A stretch of 64,000 nt of DNA from Paenibacillus sp. Root52 (GCF_001426865.1 NZ_LMFO01000018.1:1-64000), one strand, 5' to 3'; shown: positions 28,791 through 40,693, counted from the first letter of the stretch. Numbers and translations are program-made. Notes: generated from the sequence alone by a model not told the origin.

Positions 28791-31700
28791 TTGTTGGACG
28801 TCAACAATTTCGAATACATGAAGATCGGGCTTGCTTCCCCAGAAAAAATTCGTTCTTGGTCCCGCGGAGAAGTAAAAAAACCGGAAACGATCAACTATCG
28901 TACGTTGAAACCGGAAAAAGAAGGGCTGTTCTGCGAAAAGATTTTTGGCCCTACAAAGGACTGGGAATGTCATTGCGGTAAATACAAACGCGTCCGTTAT
29001 AAAGGCGTTGTCTGTGATCGTTGTGGCGTTGAAGTAACACGTGCGAAAGTTCGTCGTGAACGGATGGGTCATATCGAGCTCGCTGCTCCAGTATCACACA
29101 TTTGGTACTTCAAAGGTATTCCGAGCCGTATGGGTCTCGCTTTGGATATGTCTCCAAGATCTCTCGAGGAGATTATTTATTTTGCATCATATGTAGTAAC
29201 TGATCCAGGAGAAACTCCACTGGAGAAAAAACAGCTGTTGTCCGAGAAAGAATACCGCAGCTACCGTGAAAAATACGGATATGGTTTCCAAGCTGGTATG
29301 GGTGCAGAAGCAGTTAAAAAATTGCTTCAAGATCTTGATGTAGATAAAGAACTTGATTTCTTGAAAGAAGAGCTCCGTACTGCACAAGGACAACGCCGTA
29401 ACCGTGCAATTAAACGTTTGGAAGTTATCGAAGCTTTCCGTAACTCTGGCAATAAGCCGGAGTGGATGATCATGGATGTACTTCCTGTGATTCCGCCGGA
29501 ACTTCGTCCTATGGTACAGCTTGATGGTGGACGTTTCGCTACGTCTGACCTGAATGACTTGTACCGCCGTGTAATTAACCGGAACAACCGTCTGAAACGT
29601 CTGCTTGATCTGGGCGCGCCAGATATTATCGTGCAAAATGAAAAACGGATGCTGCAGGAAGCTGTTGACGCATTGATCGATAACGGTCGTCGTGGTCGCC
29701 CTGTAACAGGTCCTGGTAACCGTCCTTTGAAATCTCTCAGCCACATGCTGAAAGGTAAACAAGGCCGTTTCCGTCAAAACTTGCTCGGTAAACGTGTTGA
29801 CTATTCTGGTCGTTCCGTTATCGTTGTTGGACCTTACCTGAAAATGTATCAGTGTGGTCTGCCAAAAGATATGGCACTTGAATTGTTCAAGCCTTTTGTT
29901 ATGAAAGAGCTTGTAAATAAAGGGCTTGCCCACAACATCAAGAGCGCTAAACGTAAAGTTGAGCGTGTAAGTCCTGAAGTTTGGGATGTTCTTGAAGAAG
30001 TAATTAAGGAGCATCCGGTTCTGCTTAACCGTGCCCCTACGCTTCACCGTCTCGGTATTCAAGCATTTGAACCGATTCTCGTTGAAGGTAAAGCGATTCG
30101 TCTTCACCCACTAGTATGTACGGCGTACAACGCCGACTTTGACGGTGACCAAATGGCCGTGCACGTTCCATTGTCCGCTGAAGCTCAAGCGGAAGCGCGT
30201 ATCTTGATGCTTGCATCAGGTAACATTTTGAACCCGAAAGACGGTAAACCGGTTGTTACTCCTTCCCAGGATATGGTGCTTGGTTCTTACTACCTCACTA
30301 TGGACAACAAGGAAGAAAAGGGCACAGGTATGATCCTGCGTACTGTCAATGAGGCTGTATCAGCTTACCAACGTGGTACTGCTGGACTGCATGCTCGTGT
30401 AGCTATTCCAGTTAAGGCGCTTGGTAAAACAAGCTTCACGGAAGAGCAACAAGAGGGCATGTTGCTGACAACGATCGGTAAAATTATCTTTAACGAAATT
30501 TTCCCGGCAACCTTCCCTTATATCAATGATGCGACTCGTGCAAACCTTTATCAAGGTACTGCCGATCACTCATTCGTATATGAGAAAGGCGCAGACCTCA
30601 AAGAAGCTATCATGAATGCTCCTCTGGCTGGTGGCGTCGGCAAAGAATATCTCGGATCCATCATTGCACGTTGCTTTGAAATTTATCACACAACGGAAAC
30701 AGCCGTTATCTTGGATAAAATCAAACAACTTGGATTCACATACTCTACTCGTGCTGGTATTACCGTTGCGGTGTCGGACGTTATCGTTCCGCCTGAGAAG
30801 TTCGAAATTCTTAGATTGTCTGAGGAAAAAGCACAAATCGTTACGAATCAATACCGTCGTGGTTTGATTACAAACGAAGAGCGCTATGACCGTATCATTG
30901 ATATTTGGTCAAAATCTAAAGATGACATCACTGAAATCTTGATGAAGTCCATGGATCGTTACAACTCCATCATGATGATGGTTGACTCCAAAGCGCGGGG
31001 TAACAAATCGCAAATCACTCAATTGGGCGGTATGCGTGGTCTGATGGCCAACCCATCTGGTCGAATTATCGAACTCCCAATCAAATCGAACTTCCGTGAA
31101 GGTCTGACGGTACTCGAGTACTTCATCTCAACTCACGGTGCGCGTAAAGGTTTGGCCGATACGGCTCTACGTACAGCGGACTCAGGTTACCTGACTCGTC
31201 GTCTCGTAGACGTTGCACAAGATGTAATTGTTCGTGAAGATGATTGTGGAACAGATAAAGGATTCACTGTAAGTCGTATCCAGGATGGTAAAGAGGTTAT
31301 TGAAGATCTCTACGACCGTATTGAAGGCAGATACTGCTTCGAGACATTGCGTCATCCAGAAACGAAAGAAGTTATTGTAGGCCGCAATGAATTGATTGAC
31401 TCCGACAAGGCAGAGGCTATCATTGAAGCGGGCATAACTAAATTGCAAATCCGCTCTGTACTCAGCTGCCGTGCTCGTCATGGTGTCTGCAAGAAGTGTT
31501 ACGGTCGTAACTTGGCGACTGGTAAACACGTGGAGATCGGTGAAGCAGTTGGAATTATCGCAGCACAATCCATTGGTGAACCAGGAACCCAGCTTACAAT
31601 GCGTACATTCCATACCGGTGGTGTAGCCGGAGACGATATCACGCAAGGTTTGCCGCGTATCCAAGAGTTGTTTGAGGCTCGTAATCCTAAGGGTCAAGCA

Positions 31701-32405
31701 ACGATCAGTGAGATTGATGGTGTGGTTAAAGAGATTCGCGAAGCGAAAGATCGTCGTGAAATCGAAATTCAAGGTGAAGCAGAATCCAAAGTATATGCTG
31801 TTACCTACGGTTCCCGTGTCCGCGTAAGCGAAGGCATGGAAATTGAAGCGGGTGACGAGTTGACAGATGGTTCTATCGATCCGAAAGAAATGCTGCGCAT
31901 TAAAGGCATACGTGGTGTGCAAAACTACATTTTGCAGGAAGTACAGCGCGTATATCGTAACCAAGGCGTAGAAATCAATGATAAGCACGTCGAAGTTATG
32001 ATCCGTCAAATGCTGCGTAAGATCCGTATCGTAGATGCAGGAGATACAACGCTGTTGCCAGGATCGTTCGTTGATATGCATGAGTACGAAAGAGCTAACA
32101 AAATTGCGATTCTTAGTGATAAAGAGCCAGCGGTTGCAAAACCAATCTTGCTCGGTATCACGAAAGCATCCTTGGAAACAGACTCTTTCCTCTCAGCAGC
32201 TTCGTTCCAAGAAACTACACGTGTCTTGACGGATGCAGCGATCAAAGGTAAAGTCGATCAGTTGCTCGGTCTTAAAGAGAATGTAATCATCGGTAAACTG
32301 ATTCCTGCAGGTACCGGTATGAACCGTTATCGCAGCATCAAATTTGCTGAGCCAGAAGATGGCCAATCTTCAGTAGAAGAACTTGAGCCAGTTTCGGTTG
32401 ATTAA
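28791..32405 (+). CDS. rpoC: DNA-directed RNA polymerase subunit beta'
   Basis: RpoC carries the catalytic Mg site. The 1204-residue product has the zinc ribbon with C60, C62, C75 and C78, the catalytic [12 protein letters not shown] near 447, the bridge-helix/trigger-loop region ([21 protein letters not shown] begins near 926) and the second zinc site [13 protein letters not shown] near 894. TTG 28791 starts [10 protein letters not shown] as in Bacillus, with AAGGAGGG 7 bases upstream; the TTG at 28770 lies before that SD. Confidence 0.98.
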   Translation: MLDVNNFEYMKIGLASPEKIRSWSRGEVKKPETINYRTLKPEKEGLFCEKIFGPTKDWECHCGKYKRVRYKGVVCDRCGVEVTRAKVRRERMGHIELAAPVSHIWYFKGIPSRMGLALDMSPRSLEEIIYFASYVVTDPGETPLEKKQLLSEKEYRSYREKYGYGFQAGMGAEAVKKLLQDLDVDKELDFLKEELRTAQGQRRNRAIKRLEVIEAFRNSGNKPEWMIMDVLPVIPPELRPMVQLDGGRFATSDLNDLYRRVINRNNRLKRLLDLGAPDIIVQNEKRMLQEAVDALIDNGRRGRPVTGPGNRPLKSLSHMLKGKQGRFRQNLLGKRVDYSGRSVIVVGPYLKMYQCGLPKDMALELFKPFVMKELVNKGLAHNIKSAKRKVERVSPEVWDVLEEVIKEHPVLLNRAPTLHRLGIQAFEPILVEGKAIRLHPLVCTAYNADFDGDQMAVHVPLSAEAQAEARILMLASGNILNPKDGKPVVTPSQDMVLGSYYLTMDNKEEKGTGMILRTVNEAVSAYQRGTAGLHARVAIPVKALGKTSFTEEQQEGMLLTTIGKIIFNEIFPATFPYINDATRANLYQGTADHSFVYEKGADLKEAIMNAPLAGGVGKEYLGSIIARCFEIYHTTETAVILDKIKQLGFTYSTRAGITVAVSDVIVPPEKFEILRLSEEKAQIVTNQYRRGLITNEERYDRIIDIWSKSKDDITEILMKSMDRYNSIMMMVDSKARGNKSQITQLGGMRGLMANPSGRIIELPIKSNFREGLTVLEYFISTHGARKGLADTALRTADSGYLTRRLVDVAQDVIVREDDCGTDKGFTVSRIQDGKEVIEDLYDRIEGRYCFETLRHPETKEVIVGRNELIDSDKAEAIIEAGITKLQIRSVLSCRARHGVCKKCYGRNLATGKHVEIGEAVGIIAAQSIGEPGTQLTMRTFHTGGVAGDDITQGLPRIQELFEARNPKGQATISEIDGVVKEIREAKDRREIEIQGEAESKVYAVTYGSRVRVSEGMEIEAGDELTDGSIDPKEMLRIKGIRGVQNYILQEVQRVYRNQGVEINDKHVEVMIRQMLRKIRIVDAGDTTLLPGSFVDMHEYERANKIAILSDKEPAVAKPILLGITKASLETDSFLSAASFQETTRVLTDAAIKGKVDQLLGLKENVIIGKLIPAGTGMNRYRSIKFAEPEDGQSSVEELEPVSVD

Positions 32406-32412
32406 TAGATTG

Positions 32413-32493
32413 CTCTTCATTTGAAGAGAATCGAAGGTTTTGTACGTCAGTGAGCGGACGTTTGTTTAATACAGATGGACGTTCCTGATGTAC
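32413..32493 (+). other. Hairpins after rpoC
   Basis: CTCTTC-ATTT-GAAGAG (32413-32428) is a small perfect hairpin. GTACGTCAG (32442-32450) can pair with CTGATGTAC (32485-32493), closing a loop that holds two GGACGTT direct repeats. None has a proper T tract, so termination after rpoC is unclear. Confidence 0.5.
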
Positions 32494-32526
32494 GTAAACT
32501 TTTGATAAAATGTTTTGGTGATAGCA

Positions 32527-32555
32527 TTGACAATGTTTGTTCTAGATGCTAATAT
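32527..32555 (+). promoter_or_regulatory. Promoter of the L7Ae-like gene and str operon
   Basis: TTGACA (32527-32532), a 17-bp spacer and TAATAT (32550-32555) with TGC before it, a TG-extended -10. Confidence 0.75.
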
Positions 32556-32609
32556 ATCAAAGGTGCGTGAGTAGATGATTGTATTTAGTCCTATTCGGAG
32601 GAATGAACA

Positions 32610-32861
32610 ATGTCTAATGAAAAAGGCTTGCAAGATGCTCATGTCAAGATAGGTACCAAACAGACCACGCGGATGGTTCAGACAGGTATGGCTTCCGAAG
32701 TCTATGTGGCTGAAGATAGTGATCCGCAGCTTACTTCCAAAATCATTGCTTTGTGTGAACAACACAATGTGAAGTGCACGAAAGTGGACACAATGAAAAA
32801 TCTCGGCAAGGCTTGCGGGATTGGAGTAGGGGCAGCAATGGCTGCAGTCGTAAAATCATAA
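32610..32861 (+). CDS. L7Ae-family K-turn RNA-binding protein (YbxF-like)
   Basis: L7Ae/YbxF proteins bind kink-turn RNA. The 83-residue product has the fold's core: GTKQTTRMVQTGMASEVYVAED (residues 16-37) and the C-terminal KACGIGVGAAMAAVV near 67-81, with the GxxxLGxACG-type loop. AGGAGGAAT-like SD (CGGAGGAATG) precedes the ATG. It lies between rpoC and rpsL, the conserved place for ybxF in Bacillus. Its cellular RNA target is not known from sequence. Confidence 0.92.
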   Translation: MSNEKGLQDAHVKIGTKQTTRMVQTGMASEVYVAEDSDPQLTSKIIALCEQHNVKCTKVDTMKNLGKACGIGVGAAMAAVVKS

Positions 32862-33011
32862 GGTAAGGAACGTTTTTGTCCGAGAACTTTTAGTGATTCT
32901 CCAAGGCAAAAACTTTTCATTTGTCTTTTTATGAACCGCCTGGGTCTGTGGACTTAGCGAAAAGAGGTTTATAAAGAAACATGAATAATTGAGGAAGGGG
33001 GTGGCAATCAA

Positions 33012-33434
33012 ATGCCAACTATTAACCAACTGGTTCGTAAAGGACGTCAAGCTAAAGTTGATAAGTCAAAATCACCAGCTTTGCAAAAAGGATTCAACGC
33101 TTTGAAACGTGAATCCACTAACATCAGTGCCCCACAAAAACGTGGTGTCTGCACTCGTGTAGGTACAATGACTCCACGTAAACCGAACTCTGCACTTCGT
33201 AAATATGCCCGTGTTCGTTTGACGAACCGTCTCGAGGTAACTGCTTATATCCCGGGAATCGGACATAACCTTCAAGAGCACAGTGTGGTATTGATCCGCG
33301 GAGGTAAAGTAAAAGACCTTGCAGGGGTTCGTTATCACATCGTTCGTGGAGCTCTCGATACTGCAGGCGTTAACAACCGTATGCAAGCTCGTTCTAAATA
33401 CGGTGCTAAGCGTCCAAAAGCTAAAAAAGCTTAA
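33012..33434 (+). CDS. rpsL: 30S ribosomal protein S12
   Basis: S12 is at the decoding centre. The 140-residue product is complete, with [20 protein letters not shown] at 45-64 and the second loop [19 protein letters not shown]. Residue 56, Lys in wild-type B. subtilis (K42 in E. coli), is Arg here (codon CGT, 33177-33179); Lys-to-Arg at this site gives streptomycin resistance in several species. The SD is GGAAGGGGGTGG. It heads the str genes rpsL-rpsG-fusA-tuf. Confidence 0.98.
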   Translation: MPTINQLVRKGRQAKVDKSKSPALQKGFNALKRESTNISAPQKRGVCTRVGTMTPRKPNSALRKYARVRLTNRLEVTAYIPGIGHNLQEHSVVLIRGGKVKDLAGVRYHIVRGALDTAGVNNRMQARSKYGAKRPKAKKA

Positions 33435-33451
33435 ACTATTATAAGTAGATT

Positions 33452-33491
33452 ATCCTGAAGCCTTCTGGCTTAGGTCTGGAAGGTACAGGAT
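33452..33491 (+). other. Structured rpsL-rpsG intercistronic RNA
   Basis: ATCCTG (33452-33457) pairs with CAGGAT (33486-33491), enclosing the hairpin AAGCC-TTCT-GGCTT (33458-33471). In E. coli the corresponding spacer is the S7 autoregulatory site, so this is a candidate S7-binding element; sequence alone does not prove it. Confidence 0.5.
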
Positions 33492-33521
33492 CTGCTGAAC
33501 AAGAAAGAAAGGGGGATATCC

Positions 33522-33992
33522 ATGCCACGCAAAGGTCCAGTTACAAAAAGAGACGTGTTGCCAGATCCGGTATACAACTCCAAGTTGGTTACTCGTTTGA
33601 TCAACCGCATCATGCTCGACGGAAAACGCGGTGTTGCTCAAAGCATTCTGTATAATGCGTTCAAGTTGATCCAAGAACGCACGGGTAATGACCCAATGGA
33701 AGTATTTGAGACAGCTATCAAGAATATCATGCCAGTCCTGGAAGTTAAAGCTCGCCGTGTCGGCGGTGCCAACTACCAAGTACCAATCGAGGTTAAACCA
33801 GAGAGACGTACTGCTCTGGGATTACGTTGGCTCGTAAACTACTCCCGCAACCGCGGTGAGAAAACGATGGAAGAGCGTTTGGCTGCTGAGATCATCGATG
33901 CTTCCAACAACACAGGCGCTTCCGTTAAAAAACGTGAAGATACGCACAAAATGGCTGAAGCGAACAAAGCGTTTGCTCACTACCGTTGGTAG
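33522..33992 (+). CDS. rpsG: 30S ribosomal protein S7
   Basis: S7 nucleates assembly of the 30S head. The 156-residue product begins [20 protein letters not shown] and has [14 protein letters not shown] near 83 and a full C-terminal helix ([26 protein letters not shown]). AAAGGGGGAT precedes the ATG. It lies in the standard str order. Confidence 0.98.
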   Translation: MPRKGPVTKRDVLPDPVYNSKLVTRLINRIMLDGKRGVAQSILYNAFKLIQERTGNDPMEVFETAIKNIMPVLEVKARRVGGANYQVPIEVKPERRTALGLRWLVNYSRNRGEKTMEERLAAEIIDASNNTGASVKKREDTHKMAEANKAFAHYRW

Positions 33993-34040
33993 GATTCAGT
34001 TCATAAAAAATAACTTCAATTTTGAAGGGAGACCCATTTC

Positions 34041-36119
34041 ATGGCTAGAGAGTTCTCCTTGAAAAATACACGTAATATCGGGATTATGGCTCATATTGAT
34101 GCGGGTAAAACCACGACAACTGAGCGGATCTTGTTCTACACAGGCCGTACGCACAAAATCGGTGAAGTTCACGAAGGCGCTGCGACAATGGACTGGATGG
34201 AGCAAGAACAGGAGCGCGGAATTACGATTACTTCCGCTGCGACTACCGCTGCTTGGAAAGGTCACCGCGTTAATATCATTGATACCCCGGGACACGTTGA
34301 CTTCACTGTTGAAGTTGAACGTTCCCTTCGTGTATTGGACGGAGCAGTTGGTGTATTCAGTGCGAAAGAAGGCGTTGAGCCTCAGTCCGAAACCGTATGG
34401 AGACAGGCTGACAAGTACGGCGTACCTCGTATCGCATATGTAAACAAAATGGATATCATCGGTGCTGACTTCCTGAACGTTGTATCTGACATGCGTGATC
34501 GCCTTCAAGCGAACGCTGTTGCGATTCAACTTCCAATCGGCGCTGAAAATGATTTCAAAGGTATCATTGATATCGTTGCTCAAAAGGCTCATATGTACAA
34601 AGATGACCTGGGACAAGATATCGAAGAAACCGAAATTCCTGCAGAATTTGCAGATCAAGTTGAAGAACTTCGCAACGAGTTGATTGAGCGCGTTGCTGAA
34701 CTAGACGAAGATTTGACTATGAAATACCTGGAAGGCGAAGAGATCACAATTGATGAGATCAAAGCCGCTCTCCGTAAAGGTGTAGTAGAAGTTAAAATCT
34801 TCCCAGTTATCTGTGGTTCCTCATACCGTAACAAAGGTGTTCAACTGATGTTGGATGCTGTTATCGACTACTTGCCAGCTCCAACAGATGTACCATCAAT
34901 CACGGGTCATCTCGAAGATGGAACTGAAGCAGTTCGTAAGTCCTCTGATGAAGAGCCATTCTCTGCATTGGCATTCAAAATCATGACTGACCCTTACGTT
35001 GGTAAATTGACATTCTTCCGCGTATACTCCGGTGTTCTTCAATCCGGTTCTTATGTATTGAATGCAACCAAAAACAAACGTGAGCGTATCGGTCGTATCC
35101 TTCAAATGCACGCGAACAGCCGTCAAGAGATCACTGAAGTTTACTCCGGTGACATTGCAGCTGCAGTAGGTTTGAAAGATACGGGTACAGGTGATACACT
35201 ATGTGATGAGAAAAACCCGGTAATCTTGGAGTCAATGAACTTCCCTGATCCGGTTATCGAAATCGCCGTTGAACCTAAAACCAAAGCTGACCAAGATAAA
35301 ATGGGTGTTGCTCTCGGTAAGTTGACAGAAGAGGATCCAACTCTTCGTGCTCACACTGATGAAGAAACAGGCCAAACAATCTTGGCAGGTATGGGTGAGC
35401 TTCACCTTGATATCATCATCGACCGTATGCGTCGTGAGTTCAAGGTGGAAACTACTGTGGGTAAACCACAAGTAGCTTACCGTGAAACATTCCGTGCTCC
35501 AGCGCGCGTTGAAGGTAAATTCGTACGTCAATCCGGTGGTCGTGGTCAATACGGTCACGTATGGGTTGAATTCGAACCTCTCGAGCCTGGTACAGGCAGC
35601 CAGTTCGAAAGTAAGGTTGTCGGTGGTTCCGTACCAAGAGAATACATTCAACCTGCACTGTCAGGGATTGAAGAGCAAATGAAAAACGGCGTTATTGCAG
35701 GCTTCCCGCTTGTAGACGTTAAGGCTACAATCGTAGACGGATCTTACCATGATGTCGATTCCAATGAGATGGCATTTAAAATTGCCGGATCTATGGCGCT
35801 TAAAGCGGCTAAAGACAAGTGTAAACCAGTTCTGCTTGAGCCTATCATGAAAGTAGAAGTAACAGTTCCAGAAGAGTACATGGGTGACGTTATGGGTATG
35901 TTGAACTCCCGTCGTGGCCGCATCGAAGGTATGGATTCCCGTAGTGGAGCTCAAATCATCCGTGCTAAGGTACCTTTGTCTGAAATGTTTGGTTACTCTA
36001 CAACTCTTCGTTCCGGTACTCAAGGACGCGGCGTGTTCTCCATGGAACTCTCTCACTATGAAGAAGTTCCTAAGAGCATCGCTGAAGAAATCGTTGCCAA
36101 AACAAAAGGCACCGAGTAG
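34041..36119 (+). CDS. fusA: Elongation factor G
   Basis: EF-G drives translocation with GTP. The 692-residue product has the P-loop [13 protein letters not shown] (17-29), switch [23 protein letters not shown] (82-102), the G4 motif NKMD near 137, and domains II-V to the end. GAAGGGAGACC provides the SD. Length and motifs are normal; I saw nothing pointing to fusidic-acid resistance. Confidence 0.98.
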   Translation: MAREFSLKNTRNIGIMAHIDAGKTTTTERILFYTGRTHKIGEVHEGAATMDWMEQEQERGITITSAATTAAWKGHRVNIIDTPGHVDFTVEVERSLRVLDGAVGVFSAKEGVEPQSETVWRQADKYGVPRIAYVNKMDIIGADFLNVVSDMRDRLQANAVAIQLPIGAENDFKGIIDIVAQKAHMYKDDLGQDIEETEIPAEFADQVEELRNELIERVAELDEDLTMKYLEGEEITIDEIKAALRKGVVEVKIFPVICGSSYRNKGVQLMLDAVIDYLPAPTDVPSITGHLEDGTEAVRKSSDEEPFSALAFKIMTDPYVGKLTFFRVYSGVLQSGSYVLNATKNKRERIGRILQMHANSRQEITEVYSGDIAAAVGLKDTGTGDTLCDEKNPVILESMNFPDPVIEIAVEPKTKADQDKMGVALGKLTEEDPTLRAHTDEETGQTILAGMGELHLDIIIDRMRREFKVETTVGKPQVAYRETFRAPARVEGKFVRQSGGRGQYGHVWVEFEPLEPGTGSQFESKVVGGSVPREYIQPALSGIEEQMKNGVIAGFPLVDVKATIVDGSYHDVDSNEMAFKIAGSMALKAAKDKCKPVLLEPIMKVEVTVPEEYMGDVMGMLNSRRGRIEGMDSRSGAQIIRAKVPLSEMFGYSTTLRSGTQGRGVFSMELSHYEEVPKSIAEEIVAKTKGTE

Positions 36120-36213
36120 TTTTCTCACACTGGATGCAAGTGCGTAAGAATTCATTTCGGAGCACTTCATTCAGTGAAAACATAAATTATAATTTTAAGG
36201 AGGCCACGTTCAA

Positions 36214-37404
36214 ATGGCAAAGGCTAAATACGAACGTAATAAACCCCACGTTAACATCGGTACTATCGGTCACGTCGATCACGGTAAAACAACACTGACT
36301 GCTGCAATCACAACTGTATTGTCCAAAACTTACGGTGGTGCTGCTGTAGCATTCGACCAAATCGACAAAGCTCCAGAAGAGCGCGAGCGCGGTATCACTA
36401 TCTCCACAGCACACGTTGAGTACGAAACTGACACTCGTCACTACGCTCACGTAGACTGCCCAGGTCACGCCGACTATGTTAAAAACATGATCACTGGCGC
36501 GGCACAAATGGACGGAGCTATCTTGGTAGTATCCGCAGCTGACGGCCCAATGCCACAAACTCGTGAGCACATCTTGCTCTCCCGTCAAGTAGGCGTACCT
36601 TACATTGTTGTTTTCTTGAACAAATGTGACATGGTTGAAGACGAAGAGTTGTTGGAATTGGTTGAGATGGAAGTTCGCGACCTTCTTAACGAATATGAGT
36701 TCCCAGGTGATGATACTCCAATCACTCGTGGATCCGCTCGTGAAGCTCTGCAAAACCCTGATGGTGAGTGGGCTCAAAAAATCGTTGAGATGTTCAAAGA
36801 AATCGACACTTACATCCCACTTCCTGAGCGTCAAACTGACAAGCCTTTCTTGATGCCTGTCGAGGACGTATTCTCCATCACTGGTCGTGGTACCGTTGCT
36901 ACAGGTCGTGTAGAGCGTGGTACTGTTAAAGTCGGCGAAGAGATCGAGATCGTTGGTATCACTGAAGAAACTAAAAAATCCGTAGTTACGGGCGTTGAGA
37001 TGTTCCGTAAATTGTTGGATTCCGCTCAAGCGGGTGACAACATCGGTGCATTGTTGCGTGGTGTTGACCGTACTCAAATCGAGCGTGGTCAAGTACTGGC
37101 AAAACCAGGTTCTGTTAAACCACACACAGAATTCACTGCACAAATTTACGTTTTGACTAAAGAAGAGGGTGGCCGTCATAAGCCTTTCTTCACTGGATAC
37201 CGTCCACAGTTCTACTTCCGTACAACTGACGTAACTGGTATCATCAACTTGCCAGAAGGTACTGAAATGGTAATGCCTGGTGACAACATCACGGTTACTG
37301 TTCAACTGATCTCTCCAATCGCAATCGAAGAAGGAACTAAGTTCTCTATTCGTGAAGGTGGACGTACAGTTGGTGCGGGTTCCGTAGCTACAATCCAAAA
37401 ATAA
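36214..37404 (+). CDS. tuf: Elongation factor Tu
   Basis: EF-Tu brings aminoacyl-tRNA to the ribosome. The 396-residue product has the P-loop GHVDHGKTT (19-27), [20 protein letters not shown] (81-100) and NKCDM near 136, and it ends [22 protein letters not shown] precedes the ATG. A TATAAT at 36188-36193 upstream has no good -35. Extreme codon bias gives long but meaningless open frames on the other strand. Confidence 0.98.
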   Translation: MAKAKYERNKPHVNIGTIGHVDHGKTTLTAAITTVLSKTYGGAAVAFDQIDKAPEERERGITISTAHVEYETDTRHYAHVDCPGHADYVKNMITGAAQMDGAILVVSAADGPMPQTREHILLSRQVGVPYIVVFLNKCDMVEDEELLELVEMEVRDLLNEYEFPGDDTPITRGSAREALQNPDGEWAQKIVEMFKEIDTYIPLPERQTDKPFLMPVEDVFSITGRGTVATGRVERGTVKVGEEIEIVGITEETKKSVVTGVEMFRKLLDSAQAGDNIGALLRGVDRTQIERGQVLAKPGSVKPHTEFTAQIYVLTKEEGGRHKPFFTGYRPQFYFRTTDVTGIINLPEGTEMVMPGDNITVTVQLISPIAIEEGTKFSIREGGRTVGAGSVATIQK

Positions 37405-37440
37405 TAATTTAGCCTAGTGCTAAATGAGTATATGCAACAG

Positions 37441-37473
37441 TGTACTGGAACGAGTAACATTGTACTGTAACGA
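37441..37473 (+). repeat. Direct repeat after tuf with 20-bp period
   Basis: TGTACTGGAACGA (37441-37453) and TGTACTGTAACGA (37461-37473) match at 12 of 13 bases, exactly 20 bp apart. They lie between a small hairpin (ATTTAGC/GCTAAAT, 37408-37426) and the tuf terminator. Confidence 0.7.
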
Positions 37474-37481
37474 AGCTTCGG

Positions 37482-37522
37482 AAGAGTTCTTTATCCGACA
37501 TCGGATAAAGAACTCTTTTATT
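37482..37522 (+). terminator. Terminator after tuf
   Basis: AAGAGTTCTTTATCCGA and TCGGATAAAGAACTCTT form a perfect stem of up to 17 bp, followed by TTATT. It closes the str operon. The 37523-37676 stretch holds no gene; just before the S10 -35 it is A/T-rich (37650-37676) and could be an UP element. Confidence 0.92.
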
Positions 37523-37676
37523 ATGTAATCGTTCGGAACCTGTGTCTCTTAAAATCGAACACCATTTATAGTATAGAATAATCGGTTAGGCAGCTTGGGT
37601 ATAGAAGAAAAACACCTACAATAAACGAACTCATTTCATCAGAAAAGATTAGTTTAAATGTTTTTTTTAAATATGC

Positions 37677-37705
37677 TTGCAATACGCCCATTTTTTCTAT
37701 ATAAT
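37677..37705 (+). promoter_or_regulatory. Main promoter of the S10/spc/alpha ribosomal gene cluster
   Basis: TTGCAA (37677-37682), a 17-bp spacer and a perfect TATAAT (37700-37705). A leader of about 130 nt follows; it contains GC-rich inverted segments around 37750-37790, but I cannot assign a known leader family. Confidence 0.88.
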
Positions 37706-37740
37706 AATGAATGTTGTTCTGAGACGTTGCGATGATGTGA

Positions 37741-38151
<411 letters not shown>

Positions 38152-38197
38152 TACAAGCTACAACAAAGACCATGTATAGAGGAAAAGAGGTGTCAAC

Positions 38198-38821
38198 ATG
38201 AAAGCAATCTTAGGAAAAAAACTCGGAATGACTCAAGTATTTACTCCTGAAGGTAACGTTATTCCTGTAACGGTTATCGAAGCAGGTCCTTGTGTTGTTT
38301 TGCAAAAGAAAGACATTGAGAACGATGGCTACGAAGCAATTCAAATCGGTTACTCCGATAAGAAAGAGAAAAATGCTAACAAGCCAGAAGCAGGTCACGC
38401 TAAAAAAGCGAATACTGCCCCTAAGCGCTACGTTCGTGAAGTTCGCGGTATCAACATCGCTGAATATGAAGTTGGCCAAGAACTGAAAGCTGACATTTTC
38501 GCTGAAGGCGAATTCGTTGACGTAACGGGTGTTTCTAAAGGTAAAGGTTTTGCCGGCGTAATCAAACGTTGGGGACAAAGCACTGGACCTATGTCACACG
38601 GTTCTCGTTATCACCGTGGCCCGGGTTCGATGGGTTCGATCCAAGCTAACCGCGTTCCTAAAGGCAAACGCCTGCCAGGACACATGGGACATGATACAGT
38701 TACAATCCAACGTCTTGAAGTAGTTAAAGTGGACGCTGAGCGTAACGTGTTGCTCGTGAAAGGTTCCATTCCTGGACCGAAAAACAGTCTCATTAAAGTT
38801 AAAGAAACGGTGAAAAAATAA
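38198..38821 (+). CDS. rplC: 50S ribosomal protein L3
   Basis: L3 initiates 50S assembly, and its extended loop reaches the peptidyl transferase centre. The 207-residue product shows [20 protein letters not shown] and [15 protein letters not shown] (loop, about 126-155). The SD is GAAAAGAGGTG. Confidence 0.98.
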   Translation: MKAILGKKLGMTQVFTPEGNVIPVTVIEAGPCVVLQKKDIENDGYEAIQIGYSDKKEKNANKPEAGHAKKANTAPKRYVREVRGINIAEYEVGQELKADIFAEGEFVDVTGVSKGKGFAGVIKRWGQSTGPMSHGSRYHRGPGSMGSIQANRVPKGKRLPGHMGHDTVTIQRLEVVKVDAERNVLLVKGSIPGPKNSLIKVKETVKK

Positions 38822-38846
38822 CCACTGAAGAAAGGAGGAACACAAA

Positions 38847-39470
38847 ATGCCAAAAGTATCAGTTTACAATGTAGATGGTAGCCAAGTAGGTGAAGTTGAA
38901 TTGAACGATGCTGTATTCGGAATTGAGCCGAATCAACACGTTCTGTACGATGCAGTTCTTATGCAACGCGCTTCCCTTCGTCAAGGTACCCACAAAGTAA
39001 AAGGACGTTCTGAAGTACGTGGCGGTGGACGTAAGCCTTGGAAACAAAAAGGTACAGGTCGCGCTCGTCAAGGTTCAATCCGTTCTCCACAATGGAAAGG
39101 CGGCGGTATCGTATTTGGTCCGACACCACGGAGCTATGCATACAAACTGCCTAAGAAAGTTCGCCGTTTGGCGATCAAATCAGCTCTTTCATCCAAAGTG
39201 CTTGACAATGACATTATCGTTTTGGATGCTCTCGCATTGAGCACACCTAAAACTAAAGAATTTGCAGCTATTTTGAATAATCTCAAAGTAGGACGTAAAG
39301 CTTTGATCGTAGCACCTAGCTATGATGATAATGTAGCTCTTTCCGCACGGAATATTCCAGGCGTGAAATTCGTAGCTGCTGACGGCATTAATGTTCTTGA
39401 CGTGCTTGCGCACGACAAACTGATCATTACGAAAGAAGCAGTTCAGAAGGTAGAGGAGGTGCTCGCGTAA
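38847..39470 (+). CDS. rplD: 50S ribosomal protein L4
   Basis: L4 lines the exit tunnel. The 207-residue product has the tunnel loop [20 protein letters not shown] near 60-79 with the usual K/G-rich sequence at the macrolide-resistance site unchanged. AAAGGAGGAA precedes the ATG. Its stop TAA shares its last base with the rplW ATG. Confidence 0.98.
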   Translation: MPKVSVYNVDGSQVGEVELNDAVFGIEPNQHVLYDAVLMQRASLRQGTHKVKGRSEVRGGGRKPWKQKGTGRARQGSIRSPQWKGGGIVFGPTPRSYAYKLPKKVRRLAIKSALSSKVLDNDIIVLDALALSTPKTKEFAAILNNLKVGRKALIVAPSYDDNVALSARNIPGVKFVAADGINVLDVLAHDKLIITKEAVQKVEEVLA

Positions 39471-39760
39471 TGAAGGATCCTCGTGATATTGTAAAACGTC
39501 CGATTATTACGGAACGTACTGCTGACATGATGAACGACTTGAAATATGTATTTGAAGTCGATATCCGTGCAAACAAAACCGAGATCAAAAAAGCGGTAGA
39601 AGCTATTTTCAACGTAAAAGTGAAAAACGTGAACACACTTCGTGTTCCAGCTAAACCGAAACGGTACGGACGTTATTCCGGATATACTAGCGAATGGAAA
39701 AAAGCGTTTGTAACGCTGACACAAGACAGCAAAACGCTTGAGTTTTTTGAAACTGTATAA
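39470..39760 (+). CDS. rplW: 50S ribosomal protein L23
   Basis: L23 sits at the tunnel exit and docks trigger factor and SRP. The 96-residue product starts [20 protein letters not shown] and has [20 protein letters not shown]. It overlaps rplD by one base, so translation is probably coupled; GTAGAGGAGGTG within rplD is the SD. Confidence 0.98.
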   Translation: MKDPRDIVKRPIITERTADMMNDLKYVFEVDIRANKTEIKKAVEAIFNVKVKNVNTLRVPAKPKRYGRYSGYTSEWKKAFVTLTQDSKTLEFFETV

Positions 39761-39791
39761 TTGAAATTGTTGAAGTAAGGAGGGAAACCCA

Positions 39792-40622
39792 GTGCCAATC
39801 AAAAAGTATAAACCAACATCCCCGGCAAGACGGAACATGTCCGTTTCTACATTTGAGGAAATCACCACAGATAAGCCGGAGAAATCGTTGCTTGCCCCGC
39901 TTAGCAAACAAGCAGGCCGCAACAACCAAGGTAAAATTACAGTTCGTCACCATGGTGGTGGACACAAACGTAAATACCGTATCATTGACTTCAAACGTAC
40001 TAAAGATGGAATACCGGGCCGCGTTGCTACAATCGAGTATGACCCGAACCGTACATCTAACATTGCTTTGATTCATTATGCTGATGGTGAGAAACGTTAC
40101 ATCATCGCTCCTAAAGGTTTGAAAGTTGGAGATCAAGTATTCTCCGGACCTGAATCAGACATCAAAATTGGTAATGCGTTGCCACTCGAAAACATTCCAG
40201 TAGGTACCGTTATCCACAACATCGAGTTGAAACCAGGTAAAGGCGGACAATTGGTTCGTGCTGCTGGTACAGAAGCTCAGTTGCTTGGTAAAGAAGAAAA
40301 ATACGTTTCCGTTCGTCTCTCTTCCGGAGAAGTTCGTCGTATTCTTAAAGTTTGCCGTGCGACAATCGGATCTGTTGGTAACCAAGACCACGAGCTCATC
40401 AAAATCGGTAAAGCCGGTCGTAGCCGTTGGTTGGGACAACGTCCTGAAGTTCGTGGTGTTGTAATGAACCCTAACGATCACCCTCACGGTGGTGGTGAAG
40501 GTCGTGCTCCAATCGGACGTAAATCGCCAATGTCACCATGGGGTAAACCTACTCTTGGTTTCAAAACGCGTAAGAAAAATAAAGCTTCTGATAAATACAT
40601 CATTCGCCGCCGCACGAAGTAA
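39792..40622 (+). CDS. rplB: 50S ribosomal protein L2
   Basis: L2 is needed for subunit association and peptidyl transfer. The 276-residue product begins at GTG ([20 protein letters not shown]), with AAGGAGGGAAA upstream. The C-terminal signature [20 protein letters not shown] near 221-240 includes the conserved catalytic-region His. Confidence 0.98.
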   Translation: MPIKKYKPTSPARRNMSVSTFEEITTDKPEKSLLAPLSKQAGRNNQGKITVRHHGGGHKRKYRIIDFKRTKDGIPGRVATIEYDPNRTSNIALIHYADGEKRYIIAPKGLKVGDQVFSGPESDIKIGNALPLENIPVGTVIHNIELKPGKGGQLVRAAGTEAQLLGKEEKYVSVRLSSGEVRRILKVCRATIGSVGNQDHELIKIGKAGRSRWLGQRPEVRGVVMNPNDHPHGGGEGRAPIGRKSPMSPWGKPTLGFKTRKKNKASDKYIIRRRTK

Positions 40623-40693
40623 TACACACTGTGCATGACTTCGTGAGGCATCTGCGGATGCATAATAGCTACGTTTGAAGGGAGGATCTCCAC

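Noticed and set aside
36165..36193. Separate tuf promoter (TATAAT at 36188-36193)
   Set aside because: No acceptable -35 at 16-18 bp; the A/T-rich sequence before the SD explains the match.
36187..37398. 403-codon open frame on the minus strand opposite tuf
   Set aside because: It is an exact shadow of tuf, has no SD, a Ser/Thr/Phe-rich composition typical of antisense frames, and arises from the strong codon bias of EF-Tu.
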